DNA from: Natronococcus roseus
GTDB taxonomy: Archaea; Halobacteriota; Halobacteria; Halobacteriales; Natrialbaceae
Assembly (NCBI RefSeq): GCF_043677095.1
Contig: NZ_JBHLJR010000002.1
Location: 248,001 to 312,000 of the forward strand
Direction of reading: 5' to 3'
DNA length: 64,000 nt
The translations under genes were made by a program, and so were the position numbers. Every line of letters begins with the position of its first letter. The stretch's first letter is position 1. Of this stretch, positions 1 through 8,897 are shown piece after piece. The notes under the pieces were generated by a model that saw only the letters and a list, made by a program, of their open reading frames with translations, was not told the DNA's origin and searched no databases.

Positions 1-500
1 AGCTGCTGTACGATGAACGCGTCGTCCTCGGGCCGGGAGTGTTCCATCGAGAGCGAGCCGTTCGTCGTCGGCATATCGGCGGTGTCGTTGTTGTCCTTCA
101 GGATCAGGGGAACGCCGTGAAGCGGCCCGACCGGTCCCGACGCCGCGTACTGCTCGTCGAGTTCGGCGGCTCGCTCCACCGCGTGCTCGTTGACCGAAAT
201 GATCGAGTTGATCGCCCCGTCGTACACCTCGATCCGCTCGAGGTAGTCCTCGACGATATCGCGGGCCGTGGCCTCGCCGCTCTCGATCGCGTCGCGGACG
301 TCCGCGACGGTCGCTTCGACCGGATCGAACCCCTCGTCACTCGTACTTGCGCTGGCGGACGACGCCCCGACGCCGACGAGTCCCGCGGCGCCGATCCCCT
401 TCATCACTGTCCGTCTGTCCATCCGTCCGAGCAGCGACTCCGTTCCGTCGTTCGTCTCTCGAGTTCCGTTCGTCTCTCCTCTCTCGCTTGTCTTCGACAT
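1..500 (-). CDS. amidase-signature family hydrolase, Tat signal, 3' end outside window
   Basis: N-terminal 166 residues of an amidase-signature enzyme; the gene continues past base 1. The frame opens with ATG at 500. Around residues 28-49 there is a Tat-type signal (DRRTVMKGIGAAGLVGVGAS), so the enzyme is probably exported. After it comes the usual amidase start: a helix with DYLERIEVYDGAINSI, then GPLHGVPLILKDNND. The Lys of LKD is the family's first catalytic residue, of the Ser-cisSer-Lys triad; the two serines would lie beyond the window. The family hydrolyses amides or, as GatA, supports tRNA amidation. A Tat signal argues against GatA. The substrate cannot be told. Confidence 0.85.
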   Translation of the reverse strand, partial: MSKTSERGETNGTRETNDGTESLLGRMDRRTVMKGIGAAGLVGVGASSASASTSDEGFDPVEATVADVRDAIESGEATARDIVEDYLERIEVYDGAINSIISVNEHAVERAAELDEQYAASGPVGPLHGVPLILKDNNDTADMPTTNGSLSMEHSRPEDDAFIVQQ

Positions 501-702
501 TTGCAACCGTCGAGTAGGATAAGTTGTACAAATAGTTTCCCAGAGATGTATGAATATTCATCCGTTCGGTTTTACCCCGTTAGAGGACCCTTAGCTATTC
601 CGGAAACTAAACCTACCTTCTACGTCTCCCTACACATCTTCCAGACGCTTTCAGTAAGATCCGTCGGCTATTCGGCTCGAGAATTCGGCTTTCGGTTCCT
701 CG

Positions 703-1602
703 TTGCTCGAGTTCGGCTCGAGGGCGACTCGAGCGAACGAATCGACCAGCGACAGACTCCACAGCGACGGCGGCAGGTCGCTGCTGGCCGAGCGCGCGAC
801 CGTCCACGAACCTGTCGGTCGGGTCGTCCCTGTCGAACACCGCGAGAACCTCGGGGCGGGCGGGGCGATCAAAACCGGGTATCTGGCCGCACACACCGAC
901 GGCGCCGACATCACGGTCACCGTCGACGGCGACGGCCAGATGGACCTCTCGCAGATGACCCGGCTGCTAGATCCGATCGTCGAGGACGAGGCCGACTACG
1001 CGAAGGGGAATCGATTACTGAACGCGGAGTACCGTGCGGAGATGCCCCAGTTTCGGCTCGTCGGGAACTGGATGCTGACGGTGTTGACGAAGATTGCCTC
1101 GGGGTACTGGAAGACGATGGACCCCCAGAACGGGTACACCGCAATCTCGCTCGAGGCGCTCGAGGCCGTCTCGCTCGAGGAGGTCGCGGAGTACTACGGC
1201 TACTGTAACGATCTGCTGATCAAACTCAACGTCGAAGGGATGCGCGTCGCCGACGTCGCGATGCCCGCCGTCTACGGCGAGGAGGAATCGAGCATCGAGT
1301 ACTCGGAGTACGTCCCGAAGGTCTCGACCATGCTGCTTCGAGGCTTTCTCGGGCGGTTACAGACGAAGTACCTGATCCGGGACTTTCACCCCCTCGCGCT
1401 GTTTTACTACCTGGGCGCCGGCAGCGTCGGCGTCGGGCTGCTGGCGGGCCTGCGCTCGCTGTACGCGCGGGCGACGGACACGGAGTCCGGCGGCGCCCTC
1501 GAGAGTTTCCAGGTGGTGCTGCTTGGCTGTTTCTCGCTGCTGTCCGCGATGGTGCTGGACCTGCGCGAGAACGAGGAGCTGGAAACGCAACTCGAGGAGT
1601 GA
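703..1602 (+). pseudogene. 5'-truncated GT2 glycosyltransferase (dolichol-phosphate hexose synthase type)
   Basis: From about base 763 the frame matches the intact GT2 protein at 16059-17135 nearly residue for residue: LAERATVHEPVGRVVP, HRENLGAGGAIKTGYLAA, DGDGQMDL, ASGYWKTMDPQNGYTAIS, then two C-terminal membrane helices. About 75 N-terminal residues are missing. They include the PAYNEE nucleotide-binding strand and the DDCSTDGT motif needed to bind the nucleotide sugar. No remnant of them is visible upstream in any frame, and the only start in frame is a weak TTG at 703. It is probably an inactive paralog left by duplication or recombination, although the reading frame itself is undamaged. 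Confidence 0.8.
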
Positions 1603-1960
1603 GTCGGTCGTCGCTGAGGCGCGATCGGTCGCGGACCCGTTCAGACGTGGTTTCGGTATCGCCGTGACCGCTGTTGCGATTCGCAGCTGGTGACTCAATC
1701 GTATCGGTAGGTCTCCGTAGGGAAGCTCGCGGTCGGAGCAATACGCCGTCGTCTGGTTCCAGAGTGCCCAACGCTTCGAAATGATCGTAAGCGTTCTCGA
1801 CGGTTTCCGGATAGCTACAGAAGCGCCGCTTTCCTTACAGATCTTATCGACGGCTTCCTCTGCGGAGGAGCTACTCCCGGACGGACGCCAGTCGCTCGTT
1901 TCAACCCGAGTAATAAGGGGCGATAGATAGTAGTACTTCAGTTGAATAGTACAACGTAGA
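1603..1960. other. intergenic, no convincing gene
   Basis: About 360 bp between the truncated glycosyltransferase and the toxin-antitoxin pair. A minus-strand frame runs through it but has no recognisable domain, and its start lies inside the antitoxin gene. An AT-rich stretch around 1915-1955 probably holds the promoter of the pair. Confidence 0.5.
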
Positions 1961-2266
1961 ATGGCAAGTAGTACACGGGATCCGGAGATCGTCCGCATCT
2001 CGCAGAAGGGACAGGCGACGATTCCGAAATCGTTGCGCGAGAAGTACGGAATCGACACACCCGGAGAGGTGTTCATCTACGAGGAAGACGAGCGCATCGT
2101 CGTCGAGCCCGTCCCGTCGCTCGAGGAACTGAACGGAATCCACGCACCCGACGACCGCGAACCGGGTGAGGTGATCGAAGACGTCCGGGAGATAAAACGC
2201 AACGAACGCCGGCGCGAGCAGGAGCTCGCCGACCGTCTCCGGCCCGAGGACGCCGACGACGAATGA
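1961..2266 (+). CDS. AbrB/MazE-type antitoxin (VapB-like)
   Basis: 101 residues. The N-terminal half (residues 9-50) is a swapped-hairpin AbrB/SpoVT domain, with RISQKGQATIPKSLREKYG as the signature, followed by EVFIYEEDERIVVEPV. The C-terminal half is charged, helical and probably disordered, as expected of the part that wraps a toxin. It overlaps the next gene by 4 bp (ATGA), which couples their translation. Antitoxins of this type also bind their own promoter. The toxin partner is the PIN protein at 2263. The pairing is well supported by gene order; which RNA the toxin cuts is unknown. Confidence 0.88.
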   Translation: MASSTRDPEIVRISQKGQATIPKSLREKYGIDTPGEVFIYEEDERIVVEPVPSLEELNGIHAPDDREPGEVIEDVREIKRNERRREQELADRLRPEDADDE

Positions 2267-2700
2267 CCGAGCGGTACGTCTTCGACACCGAGGCGATCAT
2301 CGCGTATCTCTACGACGAGCCGGGCGGAGACGTCGTTGGCGAGTACCTTACCGACGTCCGGAACGGTGCTACAGACGGGCTGCTGGCCGAAACGAACGCG
2401 GCCGAAGTGTTGTCTCTCGTCGCTCGGTTCGAAGGGATCGACGACAAACCGACCGCGGACTCGCTTCGGACCGCCGACCGCGATCTCCGTGCGCTCGAGC
2501 GATGGGGACTCCGGCTCGAGTCCGCCGACTGGCGGGTCGCCGCAGAGGTGAAAGCAGACGGCCACATTTCGCTGGCGGACGCCCACGCGGTCGCGCTCGC
2601 CGCCGAGACGGACGCCACTCTCGTCGTCGGTGCCGACGACGACTTCGACGAACTGCCGGTCGGCGTCGACGTAATCGGGTTCCGTGAGAAGGGCGTCTAG
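2263..2700 (+). CDS. PIN-domain ribonuclease toxin (VapC-like)
   Basis: 145 residues, the normal length for VapC. The PIN acidic centre is visible: Asp8 in VFDTEAI, Glu in the TNAAEVLSL helix, Asp in ISLADAHAVALA, and the late Asp pair in VVGADDDFDEL. The order and spacing are typical of Mg2+-dependent VapC RNases. It starts in the stop codon of the AbrB-type antitoxin (ATGA overlap). A 27-codon remnant of a related VapC C-terminus lies at 41063-41143, so this module has been copied or exchanged within the region. Confidence 0.88.
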   Translation: MTERYVFDTEAIIAYLYDEPGGDVVGEYLTDVRNGATDGLLAETNAAEVLSLVARFEGIDDKPTADSLRTADRDLRALERWGLRLESADWRVAAEVKADGHISLADAHAVALAAETDATLVVGADDDFDELPVGVDVIGFREKGV

Positions 2701-2896
2701 ACAGGGTACGGTGAGTTCGAGACTGACGCCCTCGTCCGTGGATCACTCGAGTCGCTCGAGCAGCCGTGAGGTTCCGGACGGTTTCGAACGCCGACTCGGG
2801 TCAGGGCGTCCTCGCTGATCCGAGCGAGGGTGACGGTCCACTCGAGGCGGCTCGAGTGCGGAAAGAGCGGTCCGTATCGATCGCCGACTCGAGCGG

Positions 2897-3445
2897 TTAC
2901 AGCAGTTTGATCTGTTTTCGAGACTCCGCGATCAGCTCCTCTTCGGTTAGCTCGCCGTCTGCGTATGCGCGCAGTTTGTCACCGCTGAGCTGAGCCGACG
3001 CAAGCGGCCGTCCGGACGCGTGTGCGACCGTGGTGTCGACCGTCTCGACCTGGTCGAAGAATCCCTCGGCGTCCTCGATTCCCTCCTCGAGTTCGGCCAG
3101 GAGTTCGTCGAGGTCGTCGCGTAGTTGCGCCAGGTCCATGACCGTCGCGGCGAGCTTGACGGTCAACGTTTGACCGCGGCGCTGGAACTCCTCGATGGAG
3201 ATGACTACGCCGCTGTCGAGTTCGACCTCCTCGGGGACGAAGTCGGGAACGCCGTTCGGGCCGCCCTGCCCCTGGCCCTGACCGGGGTGGTCGTCGTTTC
3301 GGTTGCCCTGGCCGCCGCTGTTTCCGGGATTGTTGTCGGCCGCGCCACGCCCCGCGCTGGTCTCCGACTGAAGCTCGCCGACACAGCCGGCGACGAGCGT
3401 CGTGAGCGCACCAGTACCGCCAAGAAGGACTTTTCGTCTGTCCAT
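2897..3445 (-). CDS. Tat-exported lipoprotein, unknown function
   Basis: 182 residues. The N-terminus MDRRKVLLGGTGALTTLVAG followed by Cys21 is a twin-arginine signal with a lipobox, so it should be a lipid-anchored surface protein. Residues 30-62 are a low-complexity Gly/Asn/Gln/Asp linker. Residues 75-182 form a helical domain with a likely coiled coil (LAQLRDDLDELLAELEEGIEDAEGF). No catalytic motif is visible and I do not recognise the family. It is transcribed alone and converges on the VapBC pair. Confidence 0.75.
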   Translation of the reverse strand: MDRRKVLLGGTGALTTLVAGCVGELQSETSAGRGAADNNPGNSGGQGNRNDDHPGQGQGQGGPNGVPDFVPEEVELDSGVVISIEEFQRRGQTLTVKLAATVMDLAQLRDDLDELLAELEEGIEDAEGFFDQVETVDTTVAHASGRPLASAQLSGDKLRAYADGELTEEELIAESRKQIKLL

Positions 3446-3604
3446 ATCTGAAAATAACCCTCATCCATCCATTAATGCATTTCTACATCTACATCATTTA
3501 GCGGTATAAACTATAAGATATCGTGAATTATAGTCAGATAATAGAGAGAGTCGATCCCGTGTGAGAACGGGAGCCTTCTACTGCCTCGAGGGCGCGGTTC
3601 GGGT

Positions 3605-4192
3605 ATGGACGAGACGACGCGACGGACGGCCGTCCTCGGTATCGGCAGCGTACTGTTGCTCAGCGGCTGTTCGGACGCCGCCGATTCCGACGAGGACGAG
3701 GTAAACGGGACCGAGGGTGACGGCGGGAACGACGCGTCGGGAGACGAACCGGAGGACAACGAGAGCGATAGCGACGAGGTCGTCGGCGACGACGGGGATA
3801 CTGCCGAGGCGGACGCCGACGACGAGGACGAGACGACCGAAGACGATCGGATGTCGACCGACGAGTTCGTCACAGCGGTTGCGGCGGTCTACGACGGCGA
3901 GGTGGCCGCCTACGACGAGGACGAGACACACGGGACTCTGACGCTCGTCGGCGACGCCGACGCCTCACAACTCGAGCTCGCGCGGGACGTACAGGACGTG
4001 CTGGCGGTCTACAGCTCCTACGTGGAACGGGGCGACGCGCCCACCGAGCAGCTCGCGGGCGCGGTCGAAACCGACGACGGCCGGGCGATCGGCAGCGTCA
4101 CGGTCCGGACCGAGTGGATCGAGGCGTACAACCGCGGCGACATCTCCGAGGGAGAGCTGCGGGACCGCGTCCTCGGGACGGTCGAGACCTGA
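3605..4192 (+). CDS. acidic-linker lipoprotein, unknown function
   Basis: 195 residues. MDETTRRTAVLGIGSVLLLSG-C is a twin-arginine lipoprotein signal with the anchoring Cys at residue 22. Residues 24-83 are almost wholly Asp, Glu, Gly and Asn, a flexible linker common in haloarchaeal surface proteins. Residues 84-195 form a small folded domain. It is divergent from the lipoprotein at 2897-3445, with 159 bp between their starts, and the pair may share a control region. There is no recognised domain. Confidence 0.72.
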   Translation: MDETTRRTAVLGIGSVLLLSGCSDAADSDEDEVNGTEGDGGNDASGDEPEDNESDSDEVVGDDGDTAEADADDEDETTEDDRMSTDEFVTAVAAVYDGEVAAYDEDETHGTLTLVGDADASQLELARDVQDVLAVYSSYVERGDAPTEQLAGAVETDDGRAIGSVTVRTEWIEAYNRGDISEGELRDRVLGTVET

Positions 4193-4228
4193 GCCAGGTA
4201 CCGGACTCACCCGCCAGGAACGGTAGGT

Positions 4229-4240
4229 TCAATTATTGGC
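4229..4240 (+). promoter_or_regulatory. TATA-like box for the aldo/keto reductase
   Basis: The AT-rich element TTCAATTATTGG is centred about 26 nt upstream of the GTG at 4257, the spacing expected of an archaeal TATA box serving a leaderless transcript. It supports GTG 4257 over the ATG at 4248 as the start of the downstream gene. Confidence 0.5.
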
Positions 4241-4256
4241 CTTGTGAATGTGCCGT

Positions 4257-5093
4257 GTGACCATCCCTGCACGAACGCTCCCGAGCGGCGACGAACTGCC
4301 CGCGCTCGGCCTGGGCACGTACGGTCTCGACGACGAACAGACGGCCACCAGCGTTCGGACGGCGCTCGAGGCTGGCTACACCCACATCGACACCGCCGAG
4401 GGGTACCACAACGAGGCGGTCATCGGCGACGTGCTCGCGGAGTACGACCGCGAGGACGTGTTTCTCACGTCGAAGGTCCTCCCGAAGAACCTCGACTACG
4501 AGTCGCTGATTCGGGCGTGTGAGGCGTCGCTGGAGCGACTCGGGACCGACTACCTCGATCTCTACCTGATCCACTGGCCCAACCCCGCGATCTCGCTCCG
4601 GGAGTCGCTGCAGGCGATGGCCCGACTCCACGATCGCGGGCTCGTTCGCAACGTGGGCGTCTCGAACTTCAGCGCGTATCAGCTGAGCTGTGCCCACCAC
4701 ATCGCGGACGTTCCGATCGCGGTCAACCAGATCGAGTTCCACCCGTGGTTCCAGCGGCCCGACCTCGTCGACTACTGCCGGGAGTCGGACACCGTCATCG
4801 AGGCGGCGGCCCCGTTCGGGCGGACGGACGTGTTCGACGACGCGGTCGTCCGCGAACTCGCCGAGACGTACGAGAAGAGCCCCGCCCAGGTGACGCTTCG
4901 GTGGCTGCTCGACCGCGGCACGGTCGCGCTGCCGCGGTCGGCGACCCCCGAGCACGTGCGGGCCAACGCCGATCTCGACTGGTCGCTGGACGAGGCCGAC
5001 CGCCGACGGCTGGACGAGCGCGATCGCGACCGACCGGTGTACGACACCCCGACGCGTGACTGGACGCGCGAGGTGTACGGGATCGAGCGCTGA
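4257..5093 (+). CDS. aldo/keto reductase
   Basis: 278 residues from GTG 4257 (281 from ATG 4248; the TATA spacing favours the GTG). It is an NADPH-dependent carbonyl reductase with a TIM-barrel fold. The catalytic tetrad of the family is visible: Asp and Tyr in HIDTAEGYHNE, Lys in FLTSKVLPKN, His in YLIHWPNP. VRNVGVSNFS and the cofactor-binding LPRSATPEHV stretch near the C-terminus are also family signatures. Length is normal. It is a single gene convergent with the MaoC gene. The substrate is unknown; relatives reduce aldehydes or 2,5-diketogluconate. Confidence 0.9.
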   Translation: MTIPARTLPSGDELPALGLGTYGLDDEQTATSVRTALEAGYTHIDTAEGYHNEAVIGDVLAEYDREDVFLTSKVLPKNLDYESLIRACEASLERLGTDYLDLYLIHWPNPAISLRESLQAMARLHDRGLVRNVGVSNFSAYQLSCAHHIADVPIAVNQIEFHPWFQRPDLVDYCRESDTVIEAAAPFGRTDVFDDAVVRELAETYEKSPAQVTLRWLLDRGTVALPRSATPEHVRANADLDWSLDEADRRRLDERDRDRPVYDTPTRDWTREVYGIER

Positions 5094-5171
5094 GGCGGGT
5101 CGCTGCATGTCGTCTGTGAGGTCGATCGGTCAGCCGATCCCGATCATTCGTAACACGAGGTCGGCGTCGGC

Positions 5172-5666
5172 TCAGTCGTCGACGGGCGGCGGGTTGATGG
5201 CGACGACGGCCTCGCCGGCGATCACCGTGTTCTCGTCCCCGTCGACCGCGGTCGTCTCGAGTCGGTACCGGTTCTCGCCCAGCGCCTCGACGATCTCGCA
5301 GGTGGCGGTCACCGTCCCCCCGACCTCGACCGGGTCGCGGAACTCCAGGTCCTGGGAGAGGTAGATCACGACGCCGGGGAACCGGGCCAGCGCCGCCGAG
5401 ATCGTGCCCGCGACCAGCCCGCCGTGGGCGATCCGGCCGCCGAACATCGTCTCCTCGGCGTACCCCTCCTCGAGATGCAAGGGGTTCAGATCGCCGCTCG
5501 CGTCGGCGAACGCGGAGACGTCAGCCTCCGCGATCGGCTTGGTGAAGCGAACGCGATCCCCCACCTCGAGGTCGGGGTAGCGCTCGACCGATCGCTCGAG
5601 CGTCCAGTCGTCGGCAGCGCTCTCGGGTTCGCTTTCGACGGGGTCGGTGGCCGGTGAGCTACTCAT
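5172..5666 (-). CDS. MaoC-like (R)-specific enoyl-CoA hydratase
   Basis: 164 residues, start ATG at 5666. The frame is open further upstream, but that part has no family similarity. A hot-dog fold hydratase: FADASGDLNPLHLEEGYAEE carries the family's catalytic Asp and His (D-x-N-P-x-H), followed by GGRIAHGGLVAG. Known members hydrate trans-2-enoyl-CoA to (R)-3-hydroxyacyl-CoA, in haloarchaea often for polyhydroxyalkanoate synthesis or fatty-acid turnover. No PHA synthase gene is nearby, so the pathway is open. The first 25 residues are an acidic Ser-rich extension. Confidence 0.9.
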   Translation of the reverse strand: MSSSPATDPVESEPESAADDWTLERSVERYPDLEVGDRVRFTKPIAEADVSAFADASGDLNPLHLEEGYAEETMFGGRIAHGGLVAGTISAALARFPGVVIYLSQDLEFRDPVEVGGTVTATCEIVEALGENRYRLETTAVDGDENTVIAGEAVVAINPPPVDD

Positions 5667-6171
5667 CTCGGCCGAAATCGGGGCCGCCGACACTTGAGGG
5701 ATCGGCCTTCTATGGCGAACGTTATCGAGAGACACGCTCGAGTGCGTTCGGCCGCAAGACGATCCTCGAGCGGTCGTGAGGACGGCGTTCACCGCGGCGT
5801 CCTCGAGTTCGGGCGGACCCAGAAGGGAGGCCTCGGCTCGACCGTTGCCGTGAGACGGCTCTGGATGGTATGCGCGTTCGCGTTGGCGAACCCGATCCCG
5901 AACTGCAGTTTGCCGCCACGGAGCTGGTGTCCGGCTCCAACTCCGATACTGCCGTCGACGCCGATTCCCGTGTGGGCCGTCGGTCCGCCGGAGCACGGAC
6001 GCCCGAGTCAGGCCTGCTCACGAGGTGGTCTTTGCTTGAGTAAACGGATGCTCTCCTGAAAGCAACGTATAACTCTTCTCCTCTCTTTCGATGATTGAAC
6101 TAGTTACGTACTGATACAATTATTCGTCCGGTACGCTGGATGGTCTCGCGTTCGAGACAGAGTGACCTATC
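5667..6171. other. intergenic, promoters only
   Basis: About 500 bp between divergent genes. Frames on both strands cross it but none has a plausible start or recognisable product. The AT-rich part at about 6065-6125 probably holds the promoter of the exported beta-propeller gene. Confidence 0.5.
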
Positions 6172-7566
6172 ATGAGCGACACACCACGCCGGACGCTGCT
6201 GCAACGGATCGGAATCGCCGGGCTGACCACCGCCGCGCTCGGGACGGGAACGGCGGCCGGACGGGGATCGGACGGCGCTTCCTCGAGTACGCCCGACCAG
6301 GCGAACGCACGGACGCGCGGCCGTACGGATCTGCTCGGCCACACGCTGCCCGAGGGCGAGAAGCCCCGCTACACGTTCGGCACGACCAGTCCCGACGGGA
6401 TGTGGGGCGGGGTAAGCAGCTTCCCCAGTAGTAACAGCGGAAGCGACAGCAACGTCGTCGCGACGCTGTACGACCTCTCCGATCTCGAGCACCCGACGGT
6501 CGCCCACGAGCTCGAGTGGCCGGTCGAGAGCTACCGTTCGAACCACATGCGGTTCGACGGCACCCGCGACGGACTGTACTACGTCACCCACGAGCGCGAC
6601 GACGACGAGCTGGAACCGCTGGGGATGTCGGTCGTCGACTTCGGCTGGGGCGAGGGCACTCCCGAGGAGCCCGAGGTCCTGGCGACGCTCGAGACGCCCA
6701 ACACCGGCTCGCACACCAACGCCGAACACCCCGAGGAGACGGTCGTCTACATGATCGACAAGGCTGACAGCGAGCCGGGCGTGATCCCCGTCGACGTCGA
6801 CGACCCGCGCGAGCCGGAACGGCGGGAGGCGGTCGGCCCCGACGGCTACTGTCACGCCCTCGAGGTCGACCCGATCCGGGACGTCCTTCACTGTGCGTAC
6901 ATCGGCGGCGACTTCGTGGGCTACGTCATCCTCGACATCTCCGAGGACCCGTTGCATCCCGAGGAGATCGGTCGGTTCGACTACGACGACCATCCCGACT
7001 ACACCGAGGTCGGCGAGCCGGGGTTCGAGGACTGCCACCAGGCCCACTTCGATCCCGACCGCGACATCGCGATCGTCGGCGACGAGCTGTTCGGGGAGCT
7101 GCCCGGCGGGAAACACGTCTTCGACATCGGCTGGGGCGAGGGATCGCTCGAGGACCCACGGCCGATCAGTCACTTCTACTCGCCCGATGCTCGCGAGCAG
7201 GACGTCGGCGTCTGGACGACGCACTTCCACGACATCCTCCGGGACGGCGACGAGACGCTGCTGGTCGACGGCGGCTACTCGCAGGGGTTCTGGGTCGCCA
7301 ACATCACCGACCCCTGCAACCCCGTGGCGACCGAGCGCTTCGCGACCGACTGCGAACTCGAGCGGGCCGACACGCGCCACTCGCCGGGGACGGCCCCGTA
7401 CAACTGGTCGGCGGTGTGGAACGACGAACGGGAGTTCGCCTTCTCGAGTGACACCCTCACCGGCGCGTACACGTTCTCGGTCGACGCCCGCCTCGCCCGC
7501 GGGGAGGACGGCGGCGGTCCGGACTCACACTACGACCTCGAAGAGATCCTCGAGCGGTACAGCTGA
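6172..7566 (+). CDS. Tat-exported LVIVD/beta-propeller protein
   Basis: 464 residues. RRTLLQRIGIAGLTTAALG is a twin-arginine signal peptide; there is no lipobox Cys, so the protein should be released or otherwise retained outside. The mature part has repeated units of the form 'x-D-x-S/D-P-x-x-P-x-x-x-x-x' (LYDLSDLEHPTVAHELE, VDVDDPREPERREAV, LDISEDPLHPEEIGRF, NITDPCNPVATERF), matching LVIVD-type beta-propeller blades. Several His-containing stretches (GSHTNAEHP, GYCHALEVDP, EDCHQAHFDP, TTHFHDIL) could bind a metal, as in selenium-binding-protein-like propellers. The function is unknown. Its 3' end is echoed downstream at 8898-8930. Confidence 0.8.
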   Translation: MSDTPRRTLLQRIGIAGLTTAALGTGTAAGRGSDGASSSTPDQANARTRGRTDLLGHTLPEGEKPRYTFGTTSPDGMWGGVSSFPSSNSGSDSNVVATLYDLSDLEHPTVAHELEWPVESYRSNHMRFDGTRDGLYYVTHERDDDELEPLGMSVVDFGWGEGTPEEPEVLATLETPNTGSHTNAEHPEETVVYMIDKADSEPGVIPVDVDDPREPERREAVGPDGYCHALEVDPIRDVLHCAYIGGDFVGYVILDISEDPLHPEEIGRFDYDDHPDYTEVGEPGFEDCHQAHFDPDRDIAIVGDELFGELPGGKHVFDIGWGEGSLEDPRPISHFYSPDAREQDVGVWTTHFHDILRDGDETLLVDGGYSQGFWVANITDPCNPVATERFATDCELERADTRHSPGTAPYNWSAVWNDEREFAFSSDTLTGAYTFSVDARLARGEDGGGPDSHYDLEEILERYS

Positions 7567-7581
7567 ACTGTCGATCGTCGT
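7549..7581 (+). repeat. imperfect direct repeat, left copy (gene 3' end)
   Basis: 33 bp over the last codons and stop of the propeller gene. It matches 8898-8930 at 28 of 33 positions by my count. The two copies bracket the TumE-like/HTH pair. This suggests the pair was inserted, or the 3' end duplicated, at this point. Confidence 0.6.
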
Positions 7582-7796
7582 TTAATCGATCACCGGAGCC
7601 GGCATCGTTCGATACGCGTGCGGGGCCGACCGAGAGCCAGCTGTGGCGTCCGATAGTTCCGGACACCCCGCTCGAGCAATCGGTTGCTCACCGTTCGTAT
7701 CGTATTCCCGCTACGGCCGCGCTAAGCCCCTTCTCCACGCGAAAGCTCACCCTCACGAACGGAGTCGTCAGACCGAACGAAGTAGGGTGGAGAAGT

Positions 7797-8243
7797 TCAC
7801 ATCGACCACAGTTCTTCGATTCGCGTTTCGATTGCAGCAAGGACCGTCGAATAGACTTCAAGCGGGTGCAGAGAAGGCACGGAGAGATCGGTTACCTCAT
7901 CAGCAGTTGGTGGTTGGTGAAAGTGCAAGCGAGTGTTGTGCGAATTTGGATGGCGGTTCCATCGACACTCCCACCGAGTCCCGTCGAGGGGTTTTTCGAC
8001 GTAGTGTACCGAGAAATCTCCGGTTGTGAACCACCGGATATCGAGTCGAGCAGCGGTGATCGACTCCGGATACTGGCTTTCGTCGAGTACTGCACGGAGG
8101 AGTCGCGGTTCGTGGCTGTTCGGATCGAACGTGGTTTCGGTGACCAACGAATCCGACCCGAGCTGTCGCTCGAGCAACTGAAGAGTCTGTCGGTCGGGTG
8201 GTCCAACCGAGTCCCCGGGCTCGTCATCCGGTGGGGAACTCAT
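7797..8243 (-). CDS. TumE-like toxin candidate (DUF6516 type)
   Basis: 148 residues from ATG 8243. Residues about 55-125 carry a small alpha/beta domain ending in WECRWNRHPNSHNTRLHFHQ. That ending resembles the R-W-D-x-x-P-H-x-H block of the TumE (DUF6516) toxin family. The C-terminus is a helix with an alternating charged pattern. Its ATG overlaps the TAA of the upstream HTH gene by one base, giving a classical toxin-antitoxin order of regulator then effector. The family assignment rests on my motif recognition only; it could be another small effector. No catalytic residues can be named with certainty. Confidence 0.6.
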   Translation of the reverse strand: MSSPPDDEPGDSVGPPDRQTLQLLERQLGSDSLVTETTFDPNSHEPRLLRAVLDESQYPESITAARLDIRWFTTGDFSVHYVEKPLDGTRWECRWNRHPNSHNTRLHFHQPPTADEVTDLSVPSLHPLEVYSTVLAAIETRIEELWSM

Positions 8244-8764
8244 TACGCTGGAATGAGGTGGCCGTCGTTCTGCGAGAGCTGGCGGGCAAGCTCGTAGAGC
8301 CGCAGATCTCGACGCACACCCTGCCAGTCGCTCACCGCGACCATCCGTTCGTGGCGCGTCTCGTGATCGCCTCGATCGAACACGGCCACGTCCGTCGGAT
8401 GTGTGACTCCGAACTGCTCCTGGAACGTCGCGTGCCGTTCCTCGAGTTCCTGGACCCGGTCGATGATGTCGTCGGTGGATAGCTCCTCCGCAATTCGGCT
8501 CGCGTCCTGCCACTCGAGGTATGCCTCGTTCCGTTCGTACTGCGGGGGACGGCTGTCGGTGTTCGCTCGGACGATTCCCATCTCGGACAACCGATCCAGG
8601 TGCTTTTTCGCGGCGTTTGGAGAGCAGTCCGCCAACTCTGCAATCTCCGTGTGTGGGGTCGGTGAGGTAACGCCAAGCGCGACCTCGTAGACTCGACCGA
8701 ACGTATCGGTCCCCGCCTGCCACCGTTGCCGATCGGGCTCCGGCGCCGGGTCGAACTCGGTCAT
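8243..8764 (-). CDS. winged-HTH regulator, probable antitoxin partner
   Basis: 173 residues. Residues 22-70 form an ArsR-like wHTH (TPHTEIAELADCSPNAAKKHLDRLSEMGIV, split here only by description), with a wing at ANTDSRPPQYERN. A C-terminal helical region includes the heptad-like IIDRVQELEERHATFQEQF, likely a dimerisation coiled coil. It looks like the haloarchaeal DUF7342 group. It overlaps the downstream TumE-like gene by one base (TAATG). An AT-rich stretch at 8785-8815 provides a promoter. Likely role: repressor of its own operon and neutraliser of the partner. Confidence 0.75.
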   Translation of the reverse strand: MTEFDPAPEPDRQRWQAGTDTFGRVYEVALGVTSPTPHTEIAELADCSPNAAKKHLDRLSEMGIVRANTDSRPPQYERNEAYLEWQDASRIAEELSTDDIIDRVQELEERHATFQEQFGVTHPTDVAVFDRGDHETRHERMVAVSDWQGVRRDLRLYELARQLSQNDGHLIPA

Positions 8765-8897
8765 AGGGATCTGTACACGGCCGCGTTCAATATATCTTTG
8801 TATATTTCACATATTTGGTGGCAGCTGTGGTTCAGGCCATGTAGCGGAGATAGTGTGAAAGGCCATTCACCCGTACCAGGTGATCCTCGGGCTTGAC

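Noticed and set aside
1357..2076. 239-residue minus-strand frame
   Set aside because: It overlaps the truncated GT2 and the start of the antitoxin, has no recognisable domain, and its start lies in the antitoxin gene. The middle part (about 1680-1900) looks somewhat protein-like, but I cannot support it.
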